From UBA1941 sp046329575 (lineage in GTDB: Bacteria > Bacteroidota > Bacteroidia > Chitinophagales > LD1), in the NCBI GenBank assembly GCA_046329575.1, contig JAXLUJ010000005.1, positions 124,001 through 188,000 of the forward strand: a DNA stretch of 64,000 nt, written 5' to 3'. Shown here piece by piece: positions 1 to 8,986 of this stretch. Each line of letters begins with the position of its first letter. Position 1 is the stretch's first letter. A model generated the notes under the pieces. It had not been told where the DNA came from. It saw only the letters and a program-made list of their open reading frames with translations, and made no database searches. Both the position numbers and the translations under genes were made by a program.

Positions 1-2
1 AG

Positions 3-2567
3 CAATACAACACCTTCAAAGCCAAATATCCGGATGCGGTGCTGTTGTTTCGCGTGGGCGATTTTTACGAAACTTTTGGTGAAGATGCCCGAACAGCATC
101 TGCCATCCTGGGCATTGTGCTCACTAAGCGCGCTAATGGAAAAGCCAATGAAATTGATTTGGCGGGTTTTCCGCATCATTCGTTGGACACCTACTTGCCC
201 AAATTGGTTCGCGCGGGCCGCAAAGTGGCCATTTGCGATCAGTTGGAAGACCCCAAAATGGCCAAAGGTATTGTGAAACGCGGCGTTACTGAAATGGTAA
301 CGCCCGGAGTAATTACAGGCGACAATATTCTTCATACCAAAACCAACAATTTTCTTGCCTCTATTTACTCGGTAAAAGATGTTTTCGGAATAGCATTCGT
401 AGATATTTCAACCGGTGAATTCCTGATTGCAGAAGGCAGTTCAACCTACATCGATAAATTATTGCAAAGCTTTCAGCCTTCAGAACTGGTGTATCCGAAG
501 GCGAAACAGCGCGACATGATCGAAATTTTCGGCACGAAAATTCCGGCCAACAAACTGGAAGATTGGGTGTACTCGCCCGACCATGCGCATGAAACACTGA
601 TGAAACTTTTCGAAACCAAATCACTTAAAGGGTTTGGTATAGAAGAGGAGGAAGTAGCGGTAATAGCCGCGGCCGCAGCCATTCAATATTTGAAAGATAC
701 GGAACACCACCAGCTTTCGCATATCACGAGGCTAAACCGCATCAACGAAACCAATTATGTGTGGCTCGACCGGTTTACGATTCGAAATCTGGAGTTGGTA
801 ACCACGCCGCATGCAGGCGGCCAGGCCCTGATTGATGTGCTGGACGAAACCGTGTCGCCTATGGGTGCGCGTTTGCTGAAACGCTGGCTGCTCATGCCTT
901 TGATTGATCTTCAGCAAATCAGCGAACGCCAGTTGACCGTCCGTTTTTTTACGGAAGAAAAAACGATGGCCGATGAATTGCGCAAGGCAATCAGGCAGAT
1001 GGGCGATTTGGAGCGCTTGATTTCGAAGGTTTCGCTGTTGAAAGTAAATCCTCGCGAATTGGTGCAATTAAAACGCGGATTGTTGCTTTTAGAGCCGGTT
1101 CGCGAATTGCTGGTGCGCAGCAATCATCCCGAACTGAAAAAGCTGGCCGAAAAAATTCAGTTGCTGCCATTGGTTACCGAAAGAATTGAGGCTACGCTGC
1201 TGGATGATGCCGGCCCGGTAGTTTCGAAAGGAAATTTTATTCGCGATCAGGTGAATCCTGAATTAGATGAACTGCGCTACATTAAAAACTCTGGCAAAGA
1301 ATATATTGCTTCCATACAGCAAAAAGAAGTGGTGCGCACCGGCATTTCTTCACTGAAAGTAGGCTTCAATAATGTGTTTGGCTATTTTCTTGAGGTAACG
1401 CACACGCATAAAGACAAAGTGCCTGCAGATTGGATTCGCAAACAAACGCTGAGCAATGCCGAGCGCTATATTACGCCGGAGTTGAAAGAGTACGAGGCCA
1501 AGGTGCTTGGTGCGGAAGAAAAAATACAAACGCTGGAAGAAGCCATGTTTGCCGAACTGGTTCGGTTTGTGAAAGATTTCACCCGTCAAATTCAGCAAAA
1601 CGCGCAAACCGTTGCTTCGCTTGATTGTTTGCTGTCGTTTTCTTGCACCGCCATCACCCATAATTACTGCATGCCTGAGGTGAACGACACGTTCACCATT
1701 GATATTAAACAAGGCCGGCATCCGGTTATCGAAAAGCAATTGGGCGCCGGTGAGAAATATATTCCGAACGATGTGTTTCTAGATGATACGGCGCAGCAGA
1801 TTCTGATGATCACCGGGCCGAACATGTCGGGTAAATCGGCCATACTACGGCAAACCGCATTAATTTGCCTGATGGCGCAAACCGGAAGTTTTGTGCCCGC
1901 GGCATCGGCCGCCATTGGATTAGTAGATAAAGTGTTCACGCGGGTTGGCGCCAGCGATAATCTGAGCGCCGGCGAAAGTACGTTCATGGTAGAAATGAAC
2001 GAAACGGCCAGCATCATGAACAATTTGTCGCCCCGATCGCTCATTTTATTAGATGAAATTGGCCGCGGCACTTCTACCTACGATGGCATTTCCATTGCGT
2101 GGTCATTAGCCGAATACCTGCATCATTATCCGGTAGCCCATCCGCGCACTTTGTTTGCTACACACTATCACGAATTGAACGAGCTGGCTGAGAAATACGA
2201 ACGCATCAAAAACTTTCACATCAGCACACGTGAAGTGGGTAATAAAGTGATTTTCCTTCGGCAATTGGTTCCCGGTGGCAGTGAACACAGCTTTGGAATC
2301 CATGTAGCGAAAATGGCCGGAATGCCGCGATTAATTCTGGATCGCGCCAATGAAATTCTGGCCGAACTGGAAAGCAAACGAGTGAACAGCAATGTACAAG
2401 ATGCCGTGAAGCAAATGCCCGCAAAAAACTTTCAACTGAATATTTTTGATGTGGCTGATCCGCAATTGCAGAAAATTGCCGCCGATTTGGAAAAGCTGGA
2501 AGTGAATGCCCTTACGCCAATTGAAGCGCTGATGAAATTGAATGAGTGGAAGAAAATGCTGAAATAA
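3..2567 (+). CDS. mutS: DNA mismatch repair protein MutS (5' end outside window)
   Basis: The protein recognises mismatches and small loops and uses ATP to recruit MutL. The reading frame is open from the first bases of the window, so the true start lies upstream; about 854 residues are visible, close to the usual full length, so probably only a short N-terminal stretch is missing. The mismatch-binding Phe-X-Glu motif (DFYETF) is present near the visible N terminus. The ABC-type ATPase has Walker A GPNMSGKS at 1815-1838 and Walker B LILLDEIGRGTSTYDG about 75 residues later. serS follows after 68 bases on the same strand. Identification is secure. Confidence 0.97.
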   Translation, partial: QYNTFKAKYPDAVLLFRVGDFYETFGEDARTASAILGIVLTKRANGKANEIDLAGFPHHSLDTYLPKLVRAGRKVAICDQLEDPKMAKGIVKRGVTEMVTPGVITGDNILHTKTNNFLASIYSVKDVFGIAFVDISTGEFLIAEGSSTYIDKLLQSFQPSELVYPKAKQRDMIEIFGTKIPANKLEDWVYSPDHAHETLMKLFETKSLKGFGIEEEEVAVIAAAAAIQYLKDTEHHQLSHITRLNRINETNYVWLDRFTIRNLELVTTPHAGGQALIDVLDETVSPMGARLLKRWLLMPLIDLQQISERQLTVRFFTEEKTMADELRKAIRQMGDLERLISKVSLLKVNPRELVQLKRGLLLLEPVRELLVRSNHPELKKLAEKIQLLPLVTERIEATLLDDAGPVVSKGNFIRDQVNPELDELRYIKNSGKEYIASIQQKEVVRTGISSLKVGFNNVFGYFLEVTHTHKDKVPADWIRKQTLSNAERYITPELKEYEAKVLGAEEKIQTLEEAMFAELVRFVKDFTRQIQQNAQTVASLDCLLSFSCTAITHNYCMPEVNDTFTIDIKQGRHPVIEKQLGAGEKYIPNDVFLDDTAQQILMITGPNMSGKSAILRQTALICLMAQTGSFVPAASAAIGLVDKVFTRVGASDNLSAGESTFMVEMNETASIMNNLSPRSLILLDEIGRGTSTYDGISIAWSLAEYLHHYPVAHPRTLFATHYHELNELAEKYERIKNFHISTREVGNKVIFLRQLVPGGSEHSFGIHVAKMAGMPRLILDRANEILAELESKRVNSNVQDAVKQMPAKNFQLNIFDVADPQLQKIAADLEKLEVNALTPIEALMKLNEWKKMLK

Positions 2568-2635
2568 CGCAGCCGGCCACATCACCTTCCACACCTTCCT
2601 TCGCTTTATTATTTTAGCCGCTCAAATTTTGAATC

Positions 2636-3907
2636 ATGTTAGAATTGAATGTGCTGCGCAGCGATATGGCGCGTGTGAAGGCCGGATTGCAGAAAAAGAA
2701 TTTTAAAGAGATGAATCTGGTTGATGAGTTGGCCGTGGTAGATGAAAAACGCCGCAAAGTTCAACAGCAGCTTGAGGAAATTCGCAATAAAGAGAATGTT
2801 CTTTCAAAAGAAATTGGCGAATTGTTTAAACAAGGAAAGAAGGATGAAGCTGATTTGAAGAAGGCAGAAGTGGCCAGGCACAAAGAAGACAGCGCCGCAT
2901 TGAACGAAGCGCTGGCATCGCTCGATGAGCAGCAGTTTCAGTTGTTAGTAAAATTACCCAACCTCCCGCATCCTTCCGTTCCTGAAGGAAAAACACCGGA
3001 AGACAATACTGTGGTGAAACAAGTTGGCGAAATTCCTGCCTTGTTTGAAGGCGCGTTGCCACACTGGGATCTGGCCAAAAAATATGAGCTGTTCGATTTG
3101 GAACTGGGCGTGAAAATTACTGGTGCGGGATTTCCGGTTTACAAAGGAAAAGGCGCCAAACTGCAACGCGGTCTTATCAGTTTCTTTCTTGACCAGGCCA
3201 TTGCTGCGGGATACAATGAAGTAATACCGCCGCATATTGTGAATGAACACTCCGCTTTTGGAACCGGTCAACTACCCGATAAGGAAGGACAGATGTATCA
3301 CGCACAAACCGATAACTTTTATTTGATCCCAACAGCAGAAGTTCCGGTTACCAATATTTTCCGCGATGAGATTATTGATGAGCGCGACCTGCCTAAGAAA
3401 ATGGCGGCCTACTCGCCCTGTTTCCGTCGCGAAGCCGGCAGTTATGGAAAGGACGTGCGCGGCCTTAATCGCGTGCATCAATTCGATAAAGTGGAAATTG
3501 TACAAGTTACTGCTCCTGAAAAATCATACGAAACGCTGGAAAGTATGGTAAAGCATGTGGAAGGCTTGTTGCAACTGCTGGAGTTGCCTTACCGTATCCT
3601 GCGCCTGTGCGGAGGCGACATGAGCTTTGCTTCGGCACTTACTTATGATTTTGAAGTGTACAGCGCTGCACAACAGCGGTGGCTGGAAGTGAGTTCAGTA
3701 TCCAATTTTGAAACCTTCCAAAGCAACCGTATGAAATTGCGGATGCGCGGAGAGGACAAAAAAATTCGGTTGGCTCATACTTTGAACGGAAGCGCGCTTG
3801 CTTTGCCGCGCATTGTGGCCTCATTACTCGAAAATCACCAAACCAAAGAGGGAGTGCGGTTGCCAAAGGCTTTGGCAGCCTATACCGGTTTCGACCTAAT
3901 CGCTTAA
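2636..3907 (+). CDS. serS: Seryl-tRNA synthetase
   Basis: Charges tRNA-Ser with serine in the cytoplasm. The 423 residues match the usual length of bacterial SerRS. The N-terminal ~110 residues are Lys/Glu/Gln-rich and form the antiparallel coiled-coil arm that grips the tRNA. The class II core follows, with motif 2 around FRREAGSYG and motif 3 around LNGSALALPRIVASLLENHQ. The start is an ATG 68 bases after mutS. The GT4 gene downstream begins 19 bases after the stop, so co-transcription is plausible. Confidence 0.97.
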   Translation: MLELNVLRSDMARVKAGLQKKNFKEMNLVDELAVVDEKRRKVQQQLEEIRNKENVLSKEIGELFKQGKKDEADLKKAEVARHKEDSAALNEALASLDEQQFQLLVKLPNLPHPSVPEGKTPEDNTVVKQVGEIPALFEGALPHWDLAKKYELFDLELGVKITGAGFPVYKGKGAKLQRGLISFFLDQAIAAGYNEVIPPHIVNEHSAFGTGQLPDKEGQMYHAQTDNFYLIPTAEVPVTNIFRDEIIDERDLPKKMAAYSPCFRREAGSYGKDVRGLNRVHQFDKVEIVQVTAPEKSYETLESMVKHVEGLLQLLELPYRILRLCGGDMSFASALTYDFEVYSAAQQRWLEVSSVSNFETFQSNRMKLRMRGEDKKIRLAHTLNGSALALPRIVASLLENHQTKEGVRLPKALAAYTGFDLIA

Positions 3908-3926
3908 CTTCTGTCAAAACCATCAC

Positions 3927-5048
3927 TTGAAGATAGCTGTCAACTGCCGGTTCGTAATTGAAAATAAGATGGAAGGCATCGGCTTTTTCTCTTATGAAAT
4001 GACGAAACGTATGGTGGAAGCGCATCCTGAGGTGGAGTTTCATTTGTTGTTCGACCGCACACCTCCGCCTTTTTCATTCGTTAAAAATGTTACCACCGCT
4101 GTTCTATTTCCTCCGGCACGTCATCCATTTTTGTGGTGGTGGTGGTTCGAGGGGAGTGTAACCCGTTATTTGCGCAATCATGCAATCGATCTGTTTTTAT
4201 CGCACGATGGTTTTGTGCCCTTGCGAAGCAAGGTGCCAACAGTTGCGGTGCAGCACGACATTGCATTCGAGCATTATCCCGGGCATGTTGGATGGTTACC
4301 CCGAAACTATTACCGGTACTATGTTCCAAGATTTTTAAAGCATGCCGCGCGCATAGCTACTGTTTCTGAATTTTCGAAGAACGATATGGTGGCGAACTAT
4401 GGTGTGGAGGCATCAAAAATTGACGTAGTGTACAACGCGCCACAACCGGGATTTGGGCCCGCAACCCCTGATGAAAAGCAAAAAACCCGAGTAGCGTTCA
4501 CCCAAAGCCGGCCGTACTTTTTTTATGTGGGAAGTATCAATCCTCGAAAAAATCTGGCGAATATGCTTCGCGCCTTTGAGGTGTTCAAATCACAAATGAA
4601 CAGCGATATGCAATTTGTTATTGGCGGCGCTATGGGCTGGCAGAACAGCGAATTGCAGGAAGTGCTCAAGCAAATGCAGCATCGCGATGCGGTGATTTTC
4701 ACCGGCCGATTATCGGCGGAAGCTATTTCGCGATTGATGGCTGCAGCCACCGCTTTTTTGTATGTATCGTTGTTCGAAGGTTTTGGTGTGCCACCTCTTG
4801 AGGCCATGAGTGCGGGTGTTCCGGTTATTACCTCCAATGTTTCGTCGCTGCCGGAGGTTTGCGGTGATGCCGCCTTATATGCCAATCCCCAATCGGTACA
4901 GGAAATTGCAAAGGCCATGCAACGCATAACAGGTGAAAAGAATTTGGCTGAAACCCTTGTGAGCAAAGGGTTTGAACAAACGGTACAGTTTTCCCTTGGC
5001 CGAAGTGCGGCCTTACTTTGGGAAAGCGTGCGCAAGGCGCTGGGCTAG
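3927..5048 (+). CDS. Glycosyltransferase family 4 protein
   Basis: A GT-B fold, retaining glycosyltransferase of 373 residues that probably transfers a sugar from a nucleotide donor during cell-surface polysaccharide or lipid assembly; acceptor and sugar cannot be read from sequence. The N-terminal half contains MEGIGFF near residue 14. The C-terminal donor domain has FYVGSINPRKNL, then FEGFGVPPLEAMSAGVPVI, the classic E-x7-E GT4 motif, and SSLPEVCGDAA. The start is a TTG at 3927 giving MKIAVNCRF, the expected N terminus for this family, and no ATG fits better. It sits 19 bases after serS. Confidence 0.88.
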   Translation: MKIAVNCRFVIENKMEGIGFFSYEMTKRMVEAHPEVEFHLLFDRTPPPFSFVKNVTTAVLFPPARHPFLWWWWFEGSVTRYLRNHAIDLFLSHDGFVPLRSKVPTVAVQHDIAFEHYPGHVGWLPRNYYRYYVPRFLKHAARIATVSEFSKNDMVANYGVEASKIDVVYNAPQPGFGPATPDEKQKTRVAFTQSRPYFFYVGSINPRKNLANMLRAFEVFKSQMNSDMQFVIGGAMGWQNSELQEVLKQMQHRDAVIFTGRLSAEAISRLMAAATAFLYVSLFEGFGVPPLEAMSAGVPVITSNVSSLPEVCGDAALYANPQSVQEIAKAMQRITGEKNLAETLVSKGFEQTVQFSLGRSAALLWESVRKALG

Positions 5049-5124
5049 AAATGCCATGAGAAACGCTTTTATAACGGGTTTGATGTTCTTTAGCCTGTAA
5101 CTTTTTTCTACCTTGCCGCTTCTC

Positions 5125-5784
5125 ATGATGAAACGTTTCTTTTGCCTTCTCTTTTTGGTATGCGCTATAGCTGTTTCAGCGCAGCAAACTGAAAAGCAGC
5201 GCACCGATTCCTTGCAGCGGTTGGTGAACCATCAGCCCGATACCTTGCGGAACGGATTTTTCAAAGCGCGTCGCTTTCATAGCTCTTTTCACGTTCAAGC
5301 CGAGGGCGATTTAATTTGGATGCTTTCGAAGCCGAACATGCTCACCGGCGGCAGTGTGCGTTGGGTAATTAACCATAAAATTACGATAGGCGTTTCGGCG
5401 CATTACCTTACTACTAATGCCACCGTAGGTCGTTTTCTCACCCCTCCGTTTCCCGATTCCATACGGGTACAGCCTAAACATTTCAGCGTACAATTGGGCG
5501 CAGGTTATGTGTTCCGCGCCTTTCGGAAATTTTCGGTACAACCCGAACTGATGGCCGGATGGGGCTACATCAGTTTTCACGACAAAAACAACAACACCGA
5601 TCAGCACATTCACTATGGTATGGTGAACCCTGCCATCAATATGATCTGGAATGCTTCTAAATATTTTCGTATTGGAGCTGTGGTTGGTGCACGTGGCGTG
5701 TTTGGAAGCGATTATCAACGGCTGAAAAGTTATCGTGTGGGCGGCGTGTATGCCGGTTTGTTCATCAGAGGAGGAACATTTTGA
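5125..5784 (+). CDS. Secreted outer-membrane beta-barrel-like protein
   Basis: About 219 residues from the ATG at 5125 (a second ATG is at 5128). The signal peptide is MMKRFFCLLFLVCAIAVSA, with cleavage expected before QQTEKQ. The mature part has alternating aromatic and polar strands and Gly-rich turns (SVQLGAGYVF, GMVNPAINM, FRIGAVVGARGVFG), typical of a small outer-membrane barrel. I do not recognise a named family. The stop shares one base with the start of the next gene (TGATG), so the two are probably translated together. Confidence 0.7.
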   Translation: MMKRFFCLLFLVCAIAVSAQQTEKQRTDSLQRLVNHQPDTLRNGFFKARRFHSSFHVQAEGDLIWMLSKPNMLTGGSVRWVINHKITIGVSAHYLTTNATVGRFLTPPFPDSIRVQPKHFSVQLGAGYVFRAFRKFSVQPELMAGWGYISFHDKNNNTDQHIHYGMVNPAINMIWNASKYFRIGAVVGARGVFGSDYQRLKSYRVGGVYAGLFIRGGTF

Positions 5785-6416
5785 TGCTGGCCGATATCCG
5801 TTTAGAGGCCTATCTTGAAAAGTATAGCAGTGCTGAAGATCAGGTGCTGGCAGCCCTTACGCGCGAAACCCATTTGAAAGTGGCCATGCCCAATATGCTA
5901 AGCGGTCAGGTACAAGGGCAGTTACTTACTTCAATTTGCCGCATGTTGCAGCCGTTACGAATACTCGAAATCGGAACATTTACCGGATATTCGGCTATTT
6001 GTATGGCGCGCGGTTTGGCTGATGGCGGCAAGCTGATTACCATTGATGTAAATGAGGAGCTGGAGCCTATTGCATCCAAGTACTTTAAACTGGCCGGGGT
6101 GGAAAATCAGATCGAAATGTTGTTGGGTAAGGCATTGGAAATTATTCCAAAACGAAGCGAAACATACGATTTGGTGTTTATTGATGCCGATAAACAGAAT
6201 TACCCGGAGTATTTGGATCTGGTGCTTCCAAAGGTGAGAAAGGGCGGATTTATTCTGGCCGATAATATTTTGTGGAAAGGAAAGGTTTTGGAAGAAAAGC
6301 AGGACAGAGACACGGCCGCCTTGCATTTGTATAACGAAAAGGTAGCCGCACATCCGCAGTTACGGCAATTGATTCTGCCCCTGCGCGATGGGTTAAATTT
6401 GGCTGAAAAACTATAA
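5784..6416 (+). CDS. Class I SAM-dependent O-methyltransferase (family 3, CCoAOMT-like)
   Basis: A 210-residue cytoplasmic methyltransferase that uses S-adenosylmethionine. Motif I is ILEIGTFTGYSAICMA, followed by ITIDVNEE and the metal-binding/catalytic stretch VFIDADKQNYPEY and ILADNILWKGKV, all typical of the caffeoyl-CoA/catechol O-methyltransferase family. The substrate is unknown. The ATG at 5784 overlaps the upstream stop and is preceded by GAGGAGGAA, a real Shine-Dalgarno sequence that is unusual in this genome and supports this start over the TTG at 5781. Confidence 0.9.
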   Translation: MLADIRLEAYLEKYSSAEDQVLAALTRETHLKVAMPNMLSGQVQGQLLTSICRMLQPLRILEIGTFTGYSAICMARGLADGGKLITIDVNEELEPIASKYFKLAGVENQIEMLLGKALEIIPKRSETYDLVFIDADKQNYPEYLDLVLPKVRKGGFILADNILWKGKVLEEKQDRDTAALHLYNEKVAAHPQLRQLILPLRDGLNLAEKL

Positions 6417-6528
6417 CCTGTAGGTGTTTTTGTACGTATATATGGAAAACGCACAATTTCCGGTAGAAAACCGGCGTTTGCTATTAAAGAACCCAATGTA
6501 CTTTAGGCTTGGCAAAAAGTCTAACGTT

Positions 6529-7755
6529 ATGAAAAAGATTATAGGCCCGTTACTTCTTGGCATTACCATGCAGGCTTCAGCACAAACGCTGCCGTCGGGC
6601 TGGGATTATATTGAAAAGTACCGCGATATTGCCATTGCCGAAATGAACCGCTCGGGTGTGCCGGCCAGCATTACTTTGGCCCAAGGCATTCATGAATCGT
6701 CGTTTGGCAAATCACCTTTAGCTACTGAAGCCAACAATCACTTTGGGATTAAGTGTCATAATGAGTGGACGGGCGACCGCTATCACCACGATGACGATGC
6801 CCCACAGGAATGTTTCCGCGTTTACAAAAGCGCAGATGAATCGTTCCGCGACCATTCCGACTTTTTGCGCACCCGCAGGCATTACTCCAAGCTGTTTGAA
6901 CTGTCTATTACCGATTACAAAGGCTGGGCGCGCGGTTTGAAAGCTGCAGGATACGCTACCAACCCAAAATATCCGGAAATCATTATTAAACTGGTTGAGG
7001 ATTACAAGCTCGATAATCTCGACAAACTGGCTGATTACCACCCAGCGCCAACGGCGCCGGTTGTGGCCGCCGCTCCCGAAAAACCGGCCGTAAAACCGGT
7101 GGCCACGGCACCGGCACCTGCCGCCGCAAAACCGGAACAACGGGTAATAACTTTGGATGAAATTTTGAGAGATGTGCCCGAGGTTGACTTTTGGAAAGAT
7201 TTGCCTATGGCCGAACGTCAGGTGAATGGGGTTAAAGCCATTCAGTTCAAAACCGGTATGAAGCCTGCCGATATTGCAAAACACTACAACATCACTTTAG
7301 AGAATCTATATGCTTACAACGATATGAAAGCCGGCTCGCCACTAACGGCCGGTCAGTTGATTTATGTAGAGGAAAAGAAGAACGATTGTGTGTATCACCA
7401 ATACGAACTGGGCGAAGGTGAAAGCATGCACTACGTTTCGCAAAAGTTTGGTATAAAATTATGTGAACTGTATAAGCGCAACAGCATCACCGAAAACTGT
7501 GAGCCCTTGCCCGGTGAAATTGTAGTATTGCGCGGTACGCGCGAAGTGCCAATTCGATTTAAGTTGAAGAACCAACCGGCCATGGTAGCGCCAAAAGTTG
7601 AAAAGGCAGATGCCCGGGTGCATCAGGTTAGTACCGACGATACCTTGTATTCTATAGCGCAACGCTATAACATGGACGTGGACAGTTTGCGCCGTATCAA
7701 CGGTTTGAAAACAAACGATATCCAAATCGGCCAGAAGCTAATTGTAGATCTTTAA
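6529..7755 (+). CDS. N-acetylglucosaminidase (GH73-like) with LysM repeats
   Basis: A secreted peptidoglycan hydrolase of about 408 residues. Signal peptide MKKIIGPLLLGITMQASAQ justifies the ATG at 6529; the longer frame upstream would bury it. Residues ~20-175 form the glucosaminidase (FlgJ/GH73-type) domain, with ITLAQGIHESSFGKS carrying the expected catalytic Glu, and NNHFGIKC. A Pro/Ala-rich linker follows (~190-225), then three LysM-like modules; the last (VSTDDTLYSIAQRYNMDVDS) is the clearest and ends at the C terminus. The usual role is septum cleavage or wall turnover. Confidence 0.9.
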   Translation: MKKIIGPLLLGITMQASAQTLPSGWDYIEKYRDIAIAEMNRSGVPASITLAQGIHESSFGKSPLATEANNHFGIKCHNEWTGDRYHHDDDAPQECFRVYKSADESFRDHSDFLRTRRHYSKLFELSITDYKGWARGLKAAGYATNPKYPEIIIKLVEDYKLDNLDKLADYHPAPTAPVVAAAPEKPAVKPVATAPAPAAAKPEQRVITLDEILRDVPEVDFWKDLPMAERQVNGVKAIQFKTGMKPADIAKHYNITLENLYAYNDMKAGSPLTAGQLIYVEEKKNDCVYHQYELGEGESMHYVSQKFGIKLCELYKRNSITENCEPLPGEIVVLRGTREVPIRFKLKNQPAMVAPKVEKADARVHQVSTDDTLYSIAQRYNMDVDSLRRINGLKTNDIQIGQKLIVDL

Positions 7756-7756
7756 C

Positions 7757-7780
7757 AGGCACAATTCTTTTTCGTGCCTT
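7757..7780 (+). terminator. Weak stem-loop after the glucosaminidase gene
   Basis: AGGCAC and GTGCCT form a 6-bp stem around an 11-12 base T-rich loop directly after the stop codon. There is no long U tract, so this may be a weak terminator or a chance hairpin. Confidence 0.3.
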
Positions 7781-7788
7781 ACTTGCCG

Positions 7789-7796
7789 TAGCTTTG
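7789..7796 (+). promoter_or_regulatory. Candidate Bacteroidota -7 promoter element for msrA
   Basis: TAGCTTTG matches the Bacteroidota -7 consensus TAnnTTTG, 19 bases before the msrA start. I see no convincing -33 TTG at the usual spacing, so confidence is limited. Confidence 0.3.
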
Positions 7797-7815
7797 TTTC
7801 AAGGCCAATTACGAT

Positions 7816-8475
7816 ATGGATATGACCAAAACTTATTTTTCATTTACGCTGCTGCTGGTGCTATGGCTAGGCGGTTGCGCTCAAAAACCGGAAAAGAATC
7901 AAAAGATGGAATCAAAAACTACTGCAACTACATCGCCTGAAAACGTAGATACCATTACGCTTGGCGGCGGTTGCTATTGGTGCGTTGAAGCTATTTACCA
8001 ACGCTTGGAAGGGGTGTTGAAAGTGGAGTCGGGGTTTAGCGGCGGCCATGTGAAAAACCCTGCATACCGCGAGGTTTGCACCGGCGAAACCGGTCACGCA
8101 GAAGTGGTGCAAATCACTTACGATAAAACCAAAACGTCGCTGGATGAAATTTTTAAAGTGTTCTTTACCGTTCACGACCCCACCACATTGAACCGGCAGG
8201 GCGATGATGTGGGTACGCAATACCGTTCGGCCATTTTTTACAGAAATGAAGAACAGAAGAAGGTTGCTGAAAGTGTGATTGCCGATTTGGAAAAGGCGCA
8301 TGTGTACAGCGATAAAATAGTAACAGAAGTTACTCCGTTTTCCGTTTTTTATAAGGCTGAAGATTACCATCAGAACTATTTCAACGAGCACGGCAGTCAG
8401 CCATATTGCCAAATTGTGATCAGGCCGAAAGTGGAGAAGTTTGAAAAGGTTTTTAAGGAGCGGTTGAAAAAGTAG
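7816..8475 (+). CDS. msrA: Peptide-methionine (S)-S-oxide reductase MsrA, lipoprotein
   Basis: Repairs oxidised methionine (S-sulfoxide) in proteins. It has 219 residues. The active-site motif GGCYWCVEA is near residue 53 (family GCFWC), followed by SGFSGGHVKNPAY and HAEVVQITYD. The N terminus LLLVLWLGGC is a lipobox, so the enzyme is probably anchored to the inner or outer membrane and acts in the periplasm. No MsrB is fused or adjacent. The C terminus is Lys-rich and matches the family length plus the leader. Confidence 0.95.
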   Translation: MDMTKTYFSFTLLLVLWLGGCAQKPEKNQKMESKTTATTSPENVDTITLGGGCYWCVEAIYQRLEGVLKVESGFSGGHVKNPAYREVCTGETGHAEVVQITYDKTKTSLDEIFKVFFTVHDPTTLNRQGDDVGTQYRSAIFYRNEEQKKVAESVIADLEKAHVYSDKIVTEVTPFSVFYKAEDYHQNYFNEHGSQPYCQIVIRPKVEKFEKVFKERLKK

Positions 8476-8493
8476 AGTGTCCCATTATTAATA

Positions 8494-8501
8494 TATATTT
8501 G
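8494..8501 (+). promoter_or_regulatory. Candidate -7 promoter element for the 8519-9490 pair
   Basis: TATATTTG matches the Bacteroidota -7 consensus TAnnTTTG and lies 17 bases before the ATG at 8519 in an AT-rich gap. No -33 TTG at a good distance is seen. It suggests that the two-gene unit has its own promoter. Confidence 0.35.
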
Positions 8502-8518
8502 TTTTAACAGTAAACAAT

Positions 8519-8983
8519 ATGCAGCACTTACAAACTCCCGCAAACCCTGCTGTAAACACTTACGATCAGTGGTTTTCTGATTTTATAGCGAAGTTGAAAG
8601 TGAATCAACTTCAATTAGAAACAGGTACGGCAAGCGATGAAGTAAAAAATTTTTACGACTCGCTTATTAACGGCAATCTGGAGTCGGCTTTTAATAAGGC
8701 TGAAGAGGCACGTCAAGAGTATTTTGTTCTCAAAATCGTGGCTAGTTATATCAAAGAACTGAACGGTATGCTTCCATTAAAACTTGCCTTCGATTTCAAC
8801 CAAAACGAAGTGCTGGTTTGGGCTGAGATTAAAGACAATGATGAAGAATTTGAAAAAAAACTACTGCTAACAGAAGCGAAAGTGAACGCTCAGTTTTATC
8901 CGGCCTTTACCATGAACAGCATGATTGTAGAAGAATCAGATCATGTGACTATCCCTAATCATTATAAATTACTGAAATCCTAA
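8519..8983 (+). CDS. Hypothetical protein, first gene of a two-gene unit with a HEPN-like partner
   Basis: A 154-residue cytoplasmic protein of no family I can name. The N-terminal half is helical and charged (YDQWFSDFIAKLK near residue 15). The C-terminal half has a strand-rich pattern with conserved-looking acidic residues: LAFDFNQNEVLVWAEIKDND, TEAKVNAQF and MIVEESDHVTIPNHY. Its stop lies 3 bases before the GTG of the next gene, so the two are very likely translated as a pair. By analogy with HEPN modules it could be the partner or antitoxin-like component, but this is inference from position and size only. Confidence 0.65.
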   Translation: MQHLQTPANPAVNTYDQWFSDFIAKLKVNQLQLETGTASDEVKNFYDSLINGNLESAFNKAEEARQEYFVLKIVASYIKELNGMLPLKLAFDFNQNEVLVWAEIKDNDEEFEKKLLLTEAKVNAQFYPAFTMNSMIVEESDHVTIPNHYKLLKS

Positions 8984-8986
8984 ACC

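Noticed and set aside
5083..5116. TTG..TACCTTGC as a promoter for the 5125 gene
   Set aside because: The spacing of about 26 bases is too long and the -7 element deviates from TAnnTTTG.
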